From the NCBI GenBank assembly GCA_900317835.1, contig ONIL01000022.1:1-64000 (forward strand): 64,000 bases of DNA, written 5' to 3'. The DNA comes from an uncultured Prevotellaceae bacterium (GTDB lineage Bacteria > Bacteroidota > Bacteroidia > Bacteroidales > Muribaculaceae). Both the position numbers and the translations under genes were made by a program. The notes beneath the pieces are model-generated. The model saw only the letters and a program-made list of their open reading frames with translations, made no database searches and was not told the DNA's origin. Of this stretch, positions 56,087-64,000 are shown in pieces; positions within the stretch are counted from its first letter, which is position 1, and every line of letters begins with the position of its first letter.

Positions 56087-57850
56087 TTAATTCAATATCG
56101 AGTGAATAAATAAAGTGAGCGCAACCATGTCGGCACTGCCGCCTGGCGAGATGTTGAGTGCGATGTAGTCGCGGTTCATCTGCTGCATGGCTGGCTCGGT
56201 GTAGTTGTCGAGCAATTCACGGGCCTCGCGCTTGACCTGTTGGGCCTGTTCATAGCCCACACGGTGAATGACATTGGTGTCGTCAAGCTGACTCATGATG
56301 AGCAAGAGCAACCGGTGAGGGGCGGTCGAGGCGTCATCAGCAAGGTAGCCCTGATAAGCGGGCAACCAGTCGCTGAATAGCTGCGGATAACCTGCCTTGG
56401 CAAGGTCGAGGGCTCCAATCACGCGGTGAGCATTCACGGCATCGTTGCCGTGGGTGCCTGCCGTGGGAGAGAATTGTCCTGCCACTTGCATGATGAGTTC
56501 CCGCAGCTGCTTGCTTCCTACGCTGACGTCACGAGTCGAACACCAGGCTGCTGCCAGCGTGGTCAGCCCCATTGAGAACAATGCTCCACGGTGTGTGTTG
56601 ACACCACCGGTTGCATTGAGCATAGCCTCCTCAGCCTCAAGGCCGATGCGGCGAACCTCGCATGCATCGGGCACCTCATAATTCTCACCGCAGCGATGTC
56701 CATAGAGGGCCAGCCGGATGAAGTAGGGCAGTAACGAGTCAATGCTCTTGTTCATCAACCTCAGATCCATGTCGCGGTGCGCGCCGTTGTCGTTGCGGTC
56801 CACCAACCCGGGCTTGGGCGTGGTGTTGAGTTCAGTGCGCAGGGCATCACAGGCCAGGTGAGCGATGAGGTAAGGCTCGGTGGTCTGCGGTACCAGTGCC
56901 GAGGCAAGTGCTAACGAACCATCGGCCAGTGATTGTCGCACGCGTGATGCGCTCACGGGCGAACCGTCAAGCACAAAACGCACGATGGCTTTGACGGCAA
57001 TGCCATGCTTCGGCAACTGCTCGTGCATGAGTTGGTTGTAGCGTGCTGTCAATGCGTCGATGGGCTCGCTGCCCACATAGCGTGTGGTCACGCCCAGGGC
57101 GGGTGCGATGTGGCAAGCAAACAGGTCCAGATCCAGCGTGATGTGCGTGTCGGTGGCGTCGGTCACCTGCTTGAGGAAGTAGGTGGGGAACGTCAGGTCA
57201 CTGATGGCATAATCGCTACCCTCAACAACGATGACGTTGTCAAGCTCCTCGCAGGCTGCTTGTATCATGGCCAACCGCTCACTGTACCTGAATGTTGAAC
57301 GGTCCTCACGAACGGCGATGACGTATAGCGTTGTCGCCTCTTGAGCGGCTTGGTTGATGAGGTAGCGGTGCCCAAGGGTGAACGGGTTGGCATTCATCAC
57401 GATGGCAGCAGCACCATCAGGACGGTTGCCGCGCACTCGCTTCAGGTAGCTCGTGTAATTGCCGATACCTTTCACGCCATTCTCCATGAGGACGGCGCAA
57501 GGCGATTTGGCGATGGCAGTAAAGCCCATGCTCTGGAAAACCATGAGGTTTTCAGGCTTGGTGTACACTTTAATCGTCTCAGCGCCTTGTTGGGTGGCCA
57601 TGGTGATGAGGTGAGAGATGAGCTTGTTGCTCAAGCCGGTCTCACGGGCAGCCTCGCCCACGGCTATGCACTTGATGACGTTGCCCTGCAAGCCCCCGCC
57701 CACAACAATGTTGCCGTCGTCATCGGTGGCCACGGCATAGTAGTCCACGTCCTCGAGACGCAGCCCATTGTCGGCAAGGAAGCGCTCCACTCGAGTCCTG
57801 TTTGACTTGAGCGAGAGCGGCATGTCGCAGATGTCAAAGTTATCGTACAT
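56087..57850 (-). CDS. citCG: Citrate lyase ligase / triphosphoribosyl-dephospho-CoA synthase fusion (CitC-CitG)
   Basis: A 587-residue fusion of two citrate lyase maturation enzymes. The N-terminal part (about 1-330) is CitC: a GNAT-like segment with GLSNKLISHLITMA, then a nucleotidyl-transferase HIGH-like core NANPFTLGHRYLINQA; it acetylates the prosthetic group on CitD. The C-terminal part (about 345-587) is CitG with TPKPGLVDRNDNGAHRDMD, GVNTHRGALFSMG and PTAGTHGNDAVN; it makes the triphosphoribosyl-dephospho-CoA precursor. The start at 57850 overlaps citX by 11 bases; earlier in-frame starts fall within citX. Confidence 0.92.
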   Translation of the reverse strand: MYDNFDICDMPLSLKSNRTRVERFLADNGLRLEDVDYYAVATDDDGNIVVGGGLQGNVIKCIAVGEAARETGLSNKLISHLITMATQQGAETIKVYTKPENLMVFQSMGFTAIAKSPCAVLMENGVKGIGNYTSYLKRVRGNRPDGAAAIVMNANPFTLGHRYLINQAAQEATTLYVIAVREDRSTFRYSERLAMIQAACEELDNVIVVEGSDYAISDLTFPTYFLKQVTDATDTHITLDLDLFACHIAPALGVTTRYVGSEPIDALTARYNQLMHEQLPKHGIAVKAIVRFVLDGSPVSASRVRQSLADGSLALASALVPQTTEPYLIAHLACDALRTELNTTPKPGLVDRNDNGAHRDMDLRLMNKSIDSLLPYFIRLALYGHRCGENYEVPDACEVRRIGLEAEEAMLNATGGVNTHRGALFSMGLTTLAAAWCSTRDVSVGSKQLRELIMQVAGQFSPTAGTHGNDAVNAHRVIGALDLAKAGYPQLFSDWLPAYQGYLADDASTAPHRLLLLIMSQLDDTNVIHRVGYEQAQQVKREARELLDNYTEPAMQQMNRDYIALNISPGGSADMVALTLFIHSILN

Positions 57851-58343
57851 AGTCGTCAACCAATTGTTGGATGCGGGCTTTGAGCTCTTCTTGAGTGTGG
57901 CTGTGGTTGCGCATGCACCAGCGGGCCTCGTGGTCACACAACAGGCATCGGCGCGGTTCTCCACCCACCGCCTGGCGGCTGATGGGGGTGCCGTCGGCAC
58001 TCATGACATCAATGTCGAACAGCCGCCCCAGCGGGTGGCTGTCTTCGATATCACAAGTCACACGTTTGGCCTCGAGCGTCGGCAAGTCGGTAATGAGATA
58101 GGCCTCATAACCGGTCGCCAAGTCGCGGGCGCGCGTTGCGGTGACGTGGTCGCCCATGCGTTCGAGCAGGGCTGTCACTGCCGCCTGTGCTGTCACCAAT
58201 GAGTAGAGATTACGCTTGACGTTGCCAGGCATGATCACCGTCAGGCACACGAGCGTGCTGTCGGGGTACAGCTGGAGTAACTGCTGTTGCAGCTCGTGAC
58301 GGCTGTCACGGCTTTGCAGTAGGGCGTCGAGCGTAATCTCCAT
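57840..58343 (-). CDS. citX: Apo-citrate lyase phosphoribosyl-dephospho-CoA transferase
   Basis: CitX, 167 residues, attaches the prosthetic group to the Ser of CitD. Family motifs are IMPGNVKRN near residue 38, HPLGRLFDIDV (about 103-113), GEPRRCLLC and RNHSHTQEEL. It sits between citF and citCG, with overlapping ends, so the lyase set is translated together. Confidence 0.92.
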   Translation of the reverse strand: MEITLDALLQSRDSRHELQQQLLQLYPDSTLVCLTVIMPGNVKRNLYSLVTAQAAVTALLERMGDHVTATRARDLATGYEAYLITDLPTLEAKRVTCDIEDSHPLGRLFDIDVMSADGTPISRQAVGGEPRRCLLCDHEARWCMRNHSHTQEELKARIQQLVDDYVR

Positions 58344-58377
58344 CGCTGATGTCTATAGGTTAACTAAATGCTTTGAT

Positions 58378-59916
58378 TTAGCCTACAATGTTCTTGATTA
58401 CGTCTTGTACCGAGCCATCGCGGTTCAAAACGACACCGACAACCTTGTCGCCGAAGGGCAGGGGAGCGGGATCGCCAATGATCTTGCGGGCCTTGGCTGC
58501 CAGATCATGGATGTCCACAATCTTCATGCCAGCGGCTTCAAGACGCTCCTTCACCTCGGGACGGTTGGGGTTAACGGCGATACCATATTCGGTAACGACA
58601 ACGTCAACGTTCGAACCCGGAGTGATCAGGGTGGTTACCTCGTCAACCACGCAGGGGATGCGGCCGCGCAACAGCGGGCAAACGATCACTGACAGGGCGC
58701 TGTCCATAGCGGTGTCGGGGTGACCGCCTATAGCGCCGCGGATGATACCGTCGCTACCCACGAGCACGTTCACGTTGAAGTTCACGTCCACCTCGAGGGC
58801 CGACAGGATAACGACATCCAGGAAGTGGGTTGCTGAACCCGGCTCCAGCATGGCGGCATACTCGTTGGCCGATACACTCTTGTGCTTCGGGTCGTTCATC
58901 AGCGACTCGGCAGCCACCTTGTCAAATGACTGTACGTCGATGATGCGGTCGATCAGGCCTTCCTGATGCAGTTTCACCATGTGGCTGGTGATACCGCCCA
59001 GTGCATAGCTGGCCTTGATGCCCTTGTCGATCATACCCTGGCGCAGGTACTTGGTCACTGCGAGGGCAGCGCCGCCTGAGCCGGTCTGCATCGAGAAGCC
59101 GTCCTCAAAGTAACCACTGTTCATCACCACCTTGGCAGCCTGCTTAGCGAGCAGGATGTCGCGCGGGTTCTTGGTGTCGCGGATGGCACCCGAGGAAATC
59201 TTGCTTGAGTCACCCACCGAGTCAACGACAACAACGTAGTCCACGTCGGCCTCGCTGATGGCGCTGTGCTGGTTGGGATAATCTACCAGGTCATCGGTCA
59301 GGATGATGGTCTTGTCGGCATACTTGGCGTCGGGCAGTGCATAGCCCAGCGAGCCGCAGATGCTCTTGGCGTTGGGGCTGGTCGAGTAACCGGCAGCGTT
59401 ACCCAGGGGGTCGCTCGATGAAGCGCCCAGGAAGGCAACGTCTATGTGCAGCTCACCGCTCTTAATGGCATAGCCGCGCGAACCGTGTGAACGGAAGATG
59501 ACGGGATTCTCCATCAGGCCATGCGATACCTCGGTAGCGAGGGCACCACGCAAGCCGCTGGTGTGCAACTGGGTGATAACGCCGTTCTTGATGTGCTCGA
59601 TCAGGGGCTCATGCACGTCGATGAGACTCGACGAAGCCAGCGTCAGGTTCTTGAAACCCATCTCGGCGAGCTTGGCCACTACCATGTTGATGACCTTGTC
59701 ACCGCTGCGGAAGTGGTGGTGGAACGAGATGGTCATGCCGTCCTTGAGGCCGCTCTTCTTGATGGCTTCCTCGAGGGTCACGAGCTTGCCGTTAGTGCGC
59801 TGCAACTCATGGCGCGGCGTGATGTTCTTCTTCATGTGGGCGTCGTTATAGACAGCCTTGTTCATCTTCTTTGCAGCCTCGGCAATCAGGGCTGCCCTAT
59901 CTTTGATACTGTTCAT
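58378..59916 (-). CDS. citF: Citrate lyase alpha subunit (citrate CoA-transferase)
   Basis: CitF, 512 residues, near the family norm (about 510). It swaps acetyl for citryl on the acyl-carrier subunit. Recognisable regions are MTISFHHHFRSGDKVIN, FRSHGSRGYAIKSGELH, GHPDTAMDSALSVIV and EYGIAVNPNRPE. Its ATG overlaps the intact-frame citE stop (ATGA at 59913-59916), which confirms the original reading frame of citE. Confidence 0.95.
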   Translation of the reverse strand: MNSIKDRAALIAEAAKKMNKAVYNDAHMKKNITPRHELQRTNGKLVTLEEAIKKSGLKDGMTISFHHHFRSGDKVINMVVAKLAEMGFKNLTLASSSLIDVHEPLIEHIKNGVITQLHTSGLRGALATEVSHGLMENPVIFRSHGSRGYAIKSGELHIDVAFLGASSSDPLGNAAGYSTSPNAKSICGSLGYALPDAKYADKTIILTDDLVDYPNQHSAISEADVDYVVVVDSVGDSSKISSGAIRDTKNPRDILLAKQAAKVVMNSGYFEDGFSMQTGSGGAALAVTKYLRQGMIDKGIKASYALGGITSHMVKLHQEGLIDRIIDVQSFDKVAAESLMNDPKHKSVSANEYAAMLEPGSATHFLDVVILSALEVDVNFNVNVLVGSDGIIRGAIGGHPDTAMDSALSVIVCPLLRGRIPCVVDEVTTLITPGSNVDVVVTEYGIAVNPNRPEVKERLEAAGMKIVDIHDLAAKARKIIGDPAPLPFGDKVVGVVLNRDGSVQDVIKNIVG

Positions 59917-60772
59917 GCTAAGTCCTCCTTTGTCAAGATGCCCGACGCGATGGCCAGGTCGATGGTACGTTGTGCTCTGATAACCACGGGGCGGTCAACC
60001 ATCTTGCCGTTAACGGCGATAACGCCGCTGCCGCGCTTCTCGGCTCCTTGGGAGCAAAGATCTCGTTGACAATCTCGATTTGGCGGGGATTGATGATTGA
60101 CTTGCCGTCAAATCCCATAGCCTTAATCATCTCAACCTCGCGACGGAAGGTGTCCATGTCGTTCAGGTTGCTGAACACGGTGTCCAGGGCGTCGATGCCG
60201 GCAGCACGGGCAGCCGTCACGATGCATTGGCGGGCAAATTGCAGTTCCATGCCGAAGTTGGGCGAGTCACCCGTGGTGCGCTGTGCCTTCAGGTTAGCGC
60301 AGTAGTCCTCAGCGCCAAGGGCAATACCCATCATGCGCTTGCTGGCGGTGGCGATGGAGTAGGCGTTGAGTGCGCCCAGCGTGCTCTCGATGGCAGCCAT
60401 GATTTGGGTGCGTCCCACGCAACCCAGCTCGGTCTCCACCTTGATGATTTCCTGTTCGAGTTCCTTAACCTCCTCAGCAGTCTCGGTCTTGGGCATGCGG
60501 ATGACGTGAACGCCAGCCTTTACCACAGCCTCAACATCCTTCTTGCCGTAAGGGGTGTTCAGCGGGTTGATGCGAACCACCATCTCGGTCGTACCGTAGT
60601 CAATGGTCTTGAGTGCGTTGTGAACCAGCAGACGCGCAGCGTCCTTCTCGGCCATTGAGACAGAGTCCTCAAGATCGAGCATGATTGAATCGGGACCGTA
60701 GATGTGAGCGTCGGCCATCATTCCCGGGTTGTTACCAGGGACAAACATCATTGTTCTTCTGAGTCGTTGCAT
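59913..60772 (-). pseudogene. citE: Citrate lyase beta subunit gene with internal deletion
   Basis: CitE (citryl-CoA lyase) opens at 60772 with RLRRTMMFVPGNNPGMM and is normal through KSIINPRQIEIVNEIFAPKE. At about 60047 the frame shifts: the first frame runs on to a TGA at 59933, while the correct C-terminus (KRGSGVIAVNGKMVDRP..., ending ILTKEDLA) is in another frame and stops at 59913 inside the ATGA overlap with citF. The family has about 14-16 residues at this point, so about 43 nt seem lost. Active-site parts (LDLEDSV, VRINPL) are upstream and intact, so a shortened, altered protein could be made. Confidence 0.85.
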
Positions 60773-60809
60773 AACAATTTTCTCGTTTTAGATGGTTTTA
60801 ATGGGTTAA

Positions 60810-61091
60810 TTAGTCGGCCCACACGTCCTTGCCGGTGGCGCGAACAGCGGCGGCTGTCACGCGGGCGCGGATGGTGCAGTCCAGGGCTCCCTTGTCCGTG
60901 GCTTTCACCTCGGCTTGGTCGATGCCCAGGCCCTGCAGGGTCTCGGTAATAACTTTCTTGATTTGGTCGCCAAACTGGTAGGCTACCGTGCTTTCAAGAT
61001 CAATGTGCAGTCCAGCGTTGTCGTTGGGCGCAATCTGGATGAAAATGTCGCCGGATTCAAGCGTTCCGGCCATTGCCGTTTTGATCTCCAT
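60810..61091 (-). CDS. citD: Citrate lyase acyl-carrier (gamma) subunit
   Basis: CitD, 93 residues. Ser13 in TLESGDI is the expected attachment site of the phosphoribosyl-dephospho-CoA group. The remainder (LESTVAYQFGDQIKKVI, DKGALDCTIRARVTAAA) matches the family. It is first of the citD-E-F-X-CG-acn-icd operon, behind a clear promoter. Confidence 0.94.
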   Translation of the reverse strand: MEIKTAMAGTLESGDIFIQIAPNDNAGLHIDLESTVAYQFGDQIKKVITETLQGLGIDQAEVKATDKGALDCTIRARVTAAAVRATGKDVWAD

Positions 61092-61169
61092 TGTTTGAGT
61101 TAAAAAAACGATTTAAATATTAATAAAAGTTCGTTAATGTTGTCAATTAGATGGTTGCTAAAAAGCGCT

Positions 61170-61199
61170 CAAAATTAGGCATTATTTTATTACCGACAA
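61170..61199 (-). promoter_or_regulatory. Promoter of the citrate operon
   Basis: TTG (61199-61197; TTTTG when extended), 19-nt spacer, TAATTTTG (61177-61170) on the minus strand. The leader is about 70 nt. No other promoter match was found until icd. Confidence 0.7.
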
Positions 61200-61340
61200 A
61201 ATATTTTCGCTACCTTTTTTTGATGCCTTGCCATGGTGTGAAAACTACTAGTTTTTAGGTGGTTCGAAAACCATAGTTTTCATGTTTGAAAAGTGAAAAA
61301 AGGCACATTTTGTGCGCTTTTGTCTTTCATTTTGTCGTTT

Positions 61341-61892
61341 TTATTCATTTTCTTGATGAGTACTCGATATTGGGCTGGTTTGGCGATATGTGCCTGTAGA
61401 TTCGGCCGCGATGAGTTCTTGCTCGGACTGATGGTCGGGCCTGCGGTATTGTTTTGGGGCAGCACCGTTCTTCTCGAGGATGATTCGGCTCAACGCCAGG
61501 TCCAGGTCATGGAGGGTCTGCAGGCGTTTCTTGGGTGACAGCTGGCATTCCCAGATGACAATCACGTTCCATCCCGCTGCTTGCAGCAACGCCTGATTGC
61601 GGGCGTCGCGCTCGCGGTTGCGCTCGATTTTTTCCTGCCAGAAGCTTGCGTTGGTCGTAGGCTTGTGCTTGCTGCAACCGTGCCCGTGCCAAAAGCAGCC
61701 GTTCACCATGATTACAGTCCGCCACTTGCGCATCACGATGTCGGGGCGACCAGGTAACGACTTGACATACAGGCGGTAGCGGAAGCCCTGATGCCACAGC
61801 CACCGACGCACCACCAGTTCGGGCTTGGTGTCGCGTCCCCTGATGCGGCTCATGCAACGATGCCGCTGCTCTGGTGTCATCCTATCAGCCAT
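61341..61892 (-). CDS. vsr: Very-short-patch-repair-type endonuclease (Vsr)
   Basis: Endonuclease of 183 residues that nicks at T:G mismatches from deaminated 5-methylcytosine. Motifs are RIRGRDTKPELVVRR, GFRYRLYVKSLPGRPDIV (catalytic Asp) and VNGCFWHGHGC, the zinc-linked region, plus GWNVIVIWECQL. The usual partner, a cytosine-C5 methylase, is not in the window. The C-terminal 40 residues are an unconserved tail. It sits alone with its own promoter, divergent from holB. Confidence 0.9.
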   Translation of the reverse strand: MADRMTPEQRHRCMSRIRGRDTKPELVVRRWLWHQGFRYRLYVKSLPGRPDIVMRKWRTVIMVNGCFWHGHGCSKHKPTTNASFWQEKIERNRERDARNQALLQAAGWNVIVIWECQLSPKKRLQTLHDLDLALSRIILEKNGAAPKQYRRPDHQSEQELIAAESTGTYRQTSPISSTHQENE

Positions 61893-61920
61893 GTCAATAC
61901 TCGGTTTGATAATGCGATAG

Positions 61921-61951
61921 CAAAGGTAGTGAAAACTGTCGGGCCGAACAA
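61921..61951 (-). promoter_or_regulatory. Promoter of vsr
   Basis: TTG (61951-61949), 20-nt spacer, TACCTTTG (61928-61921) on the minus strand; leader about 20-25 nt. Confidence 0.6.
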
Positions 61952-62045
61952 CTCGGTTGTAATGAAAGTTCGTTTTTTGTTATAACGTTAGGTGGGATGG
62001 AGAAAATGTTGTAACTTTACACTCCCAAAACCAAACGAGGAAAAG

Positions 62046-63176
62046 ATGAAATTCAGCGAAATTTTAGGCAATGAGCAGGCTATCGGGCAGATACGTCGGA
62101 TGATTGATGCCGACCGGCTGCCCCATGCGCTGCTGCTCTATGGGGAGCCGGGTGTGCCCAAGCTGCGACTGGCGATGGCAGCTGCGCAATATCTCCACTG
62201 CCGCAACCATACCGACGGCGATTCATGTGGCGTGTGCCCGATGTGCCGCCAGCACCAGTCGTTCAACCAGGTGGATACCCATTACAGCTATCCGTTTACC
62301 AACCGCAAGGGCGACAGCAACAGTCCCTGTGACGCTAACGACTATATCGATGAATGGCGGGAATTTGTCACCAAGTATCCCGTCGAGGATTACCAGGCGT
62401 GGCTCGGGTTGTTGAAAAATGACAATGCGCAGCCGCAAATCTTTGTGCATGAGGCTGAAAACATCATCCGCAAGATGACCTTGAGTGCCTATACTGCCAA
62501 ATATAAGGTGCTGATCATGTGGCTCCCCGAGAAGCTGAAGGATGAGGCTGCCAACAAGTTGCTGAAGCTCATCGAGGAACCCTACGACGACTGCAAGTTC
62601 ATCCTCGTGAGCGATAACGAGAAAGGCATTCTGGGTACCATCCTGTCGCGTTGCCAGCGCATAGAGCTGCGCAAGCCCTCCACGCCCATGGTCGCCCAAT
62701 ATCTTGTCGATCGCTACGGTATGGACATGCAGGATGCCATGGCCCTGGCCGCTCCTGCCGATGGTAATGTCAACATGGCCGAGCGCATGGTGCAGACCGG
62801 CAGCGAGTTCCACGAGTTCCGCGAGCGCTTCATCGAGCTGATGCGCCTGTCCTATCAGCATGACCTGGTCAAACTCAAGTCCTGGAGCGAAGTCATCGCC
62901 GACATGAAGCGCGAGAAGGCTAGGCGTTTTCTCGCCTATGCCGTGCGTCAGGTGCGCGAAAACTTCATCTATAACCTGCACAATCCCGAGCTCAACTACA
63001 TGACGCGTGAGGAGGAGGCCTTCTCGACCCGTTTCTCGCCATTCATCAACGAGCGCAATGTGGAACCTATTGTAGCCGAACTGGAGCGGGCCAGCGCCGA
63101 CATTGCCGGCAACGGCAACGCCAAGCTGGTGTTGTTTGACCTCACCATCCGCCTCTCCATCCTGATCAGGAAATAA
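62046..63176 (+). CDS. holB: DNA polymerase III delta-prime subunit
   Basis: Clamp-loader subunit of 376 residues. The AAA+ N-terminal part has a degenerate P-loop (GEPGVPKLRL), as expected for delta-prime, which does not hydrolyse ATP. A zinc module follows: CGVCPMC plus an upstream Cys. LIEEPYDDCKFILVSDNE and ILSRCQRIEL are standard clamp-loader motifs (SRC). ATG 62046 follows GAGG; an upstream in-frame ATG at 61992 adds 18 residues unlike the family. Confidence 0.93.
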   Translation: MKFSEILGNEQAIGQIRRMIDADRLPHALLLYGEPGVPKLRLAMAAAQYLHCRNHTDGDSCGVCPMCRQHQSFNQVDTHYSYPFTNRKGDSNSPCDANDYIDEWREFVTKYPVEDYQAWLGLLKNDNAQPQIFVHEAENIIRKMTLSAYTAKYKVLIMWLPEKLKDEAANKLLKLIEEPYDDCKFILVSDNEKGILGTILSRCQRIELRKPSTPMVAQYLVDRYGMDMQDAMALAAPADGNVNMAERMVQTGSEFHEFRERFIELMRLSYQHDLVKLKSWSEVIADMKREKARRFLAYAVRQVRENFIYNLHNPELNYMTREEEAFSTRFSPFINERNVEPIVAELERASADIAGNGNAKLVLFDLTIRLSILIRK

Positions 63177-63216
63177 GTCATTAACCTCAATTGTACTGAT
63201 ACCGACCACGTTTTTT

Positions 63217-64000
63217 ATGAATACACCATTCCTGCAGCAAGTTGCACGTCATTATCTTGAGGCTCAAGGTCTTGAGGACTACTGTTTTGTTTTTCCCAAT
63301 CGGCGCAGTGGTCAGTTCTTCATCCATTACTTGCAACAAGAGCTTATCGCCGCCGATGGCCACAAGGGGTACCAGTTGCCTCATCTCATGCCGTGTGTGA
63401 CATCCATCAATGAACTTGTCGCCCGGCTGACAGGAACGGTTACTGCCACCGACATCGAGATGCTGTTTGCCCTCTATGACGCCTATTGCCAGGCGATGGG
63501 CGATAAGGCTCAGGAATTCGACAAGTTTGTCTATTGGGCGCAGCTCATTATCAGTGACTTCAACGACATTGACCGCTCGCTGGCCGATGCGGGCATGATA
63601 TACCGCAACCTGAGCGACCAACAGAGCCTGCGCAGCAACTACCTCACGCCCGAGGTCGAGGAAAAGGTGCGCAAGATCTTCGGTGATAGCCTTTTTACCG
63701 CATTTTTTGACACCAGCGACGACGCCGACCTGTGGCAGCACCGTGGCGAGAAATCGGATGCTGCTGCCGATGGCAAGGTCAAGCAAGAATTCCTGACCCT
63801 GTGGAATGCTCTGGAAACCATTTATCACAACTATCACAAGGTGCTGGAAATGAATCAGGTTGTCGCCCCTGGTATGCAGTTGCGGCAGGCTGCCGAGGGC
63901 GCTTCGTCGTCGTTGCCTTACAGTCGGCTTGTGTTTGTGGGTTTTGGTGTCCTCTCGGCTGCCGAAGTCAAACTGTTTGACCATTTCAAGCTCGAGGGCA
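63217..64000 (+). CDS. AddB-like helicase/nuclease protein, 5' part
   Basis: The first 261 codons, cut by the window end. It opens MNTPFLQQVARHYLEAQG and then FVFPNRRSGQFFIHYL, the start of the Bacteroidetes PD-(D/E)XK nuclease family proteins related to AddB. LPHLMPCVTSINELVARL and WAQLIISDFNDIDRSL also fit. The nuclease domain would be at the C-terminus, outside. AddB-type proteins process double-strand breaks together with AddA. It starts 40 bases after holB, probably in one operon. Confidence 0.75.
   Translation, partial: MNTPFLQQVARHYLEAQGLEDYCFVFPNRRSGQFFIHYLQQELIAADGHKGYQLPHLMPCVTSINELVARLTGTVTATDIEMLFALYDAYCQAMGDKAQEFDKFVYWAQLIISDFNDIDRSLADAGMIYRNLSDQQSLRSNYLTPEVEEKVRKIFGDSLFTAFFDTSDDADLWQHRGEKSDAAADGKVKQEFLTLWNALETIYHNYHKVLEMNQVVAPGMQLRQAAEGASSSLPYSRLVFVGFGVLSAAEVKLFDHFKLEG

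Overview
The window looks like a chromosome segment of a gut-type Bacteroidales bacterium. A Muribaculaceae/Prevotellaceae-like lineage is my inference; no rRNA is present to confirm it. The evidence is: Bacteroidetes-type promoters (TTG, 19-21 nt, TAnnTTTG); the L28-L33-DUF4295 gene trio; divergent efp and rpmH; a fused nuoCD and no nuoEFG in the nuo cluster; BspA-type leucine-rich-repeat proteins with dockerin ends; SusG-like extracellular amylase; TonB-dependent receptor; and many short lipoproteins. GC content is moderate, and intergenic DNA is clearly more AT-rich than the genes.

Layout. 1-15.8 kb is a mostly leftward cell-surface region: a GH13 amylase cut by the window edge, an M16 zinc protease, an ECF sigma / membrane anti-sigma-like / LTxxQ periplasmic trio, three small lipoproteins plus the remnant of a fourth, a TonB-dependent receptor, a metallo-beta-lactamase-fold hydrolase (rightward), a BspA-dockerin protein and a DUF169 protein. 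16.1-33.2 kb is one rightward energy block: nuoA-B-CD-H, then a complete F1Fo ATP synthase set atpD-C-B-E-F-H-A-G, then nuoI-J-K-L-M-N. I see no promoter or terminator at either junction. 33.4-37.4 kb is a BspA-dockerin-SUMF1 gene broken by one in-frame TGA. 37.6-45.2 kb is housekeeping (efp, rpmH, cinA, a DUF2582 winged helix, rpmB-rpmG-DUF4295, a thioesterase, dprA) surrounding a 1.77-kb stretch without a convincing gene. That stretch holds a promoter-to-terminator small-RNA candidate and large hairpins. 45.4-49.6 kb has a uridine-phosphorylase-like gene, a 52-residue small protein, cdsA, an MltF-like lytic transglycosylase and a DUF3332 lipoprotein. 49.7-61.1 kb is leftward: a secreted protein, CorA, and a citrate operon citD-citE-citF-citX-citCG-acn-icd. 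61.3-64 kb has a lone vsr-type endonuclease, holB (delta-prime) and the start of an AddB-like gene.

How the genes work together. The nuo/atp block would couple electron entry, ion pumping and ATP synthesis in one transcription unit. The citrate operon encodes every citrate lyase subunit and maturation protein plus aconitase and isocitrate dehydrogenase, so it links citrate cleavage to 2-oxoglutarate. Two of its genes, citE and icd, each carry an internal deletion of roughly 40 nt that shifts the frame. Either the pathway is decaying in this strain or the assembly is wrong at two places. The strongest candidates for something undescribed are the atp operon nested inside the nuo operon, the unassigned RNA-like region at 41.2-42.6 kb, and the citrate lyase/aconitase/isocitrate dehydrogenase operon.
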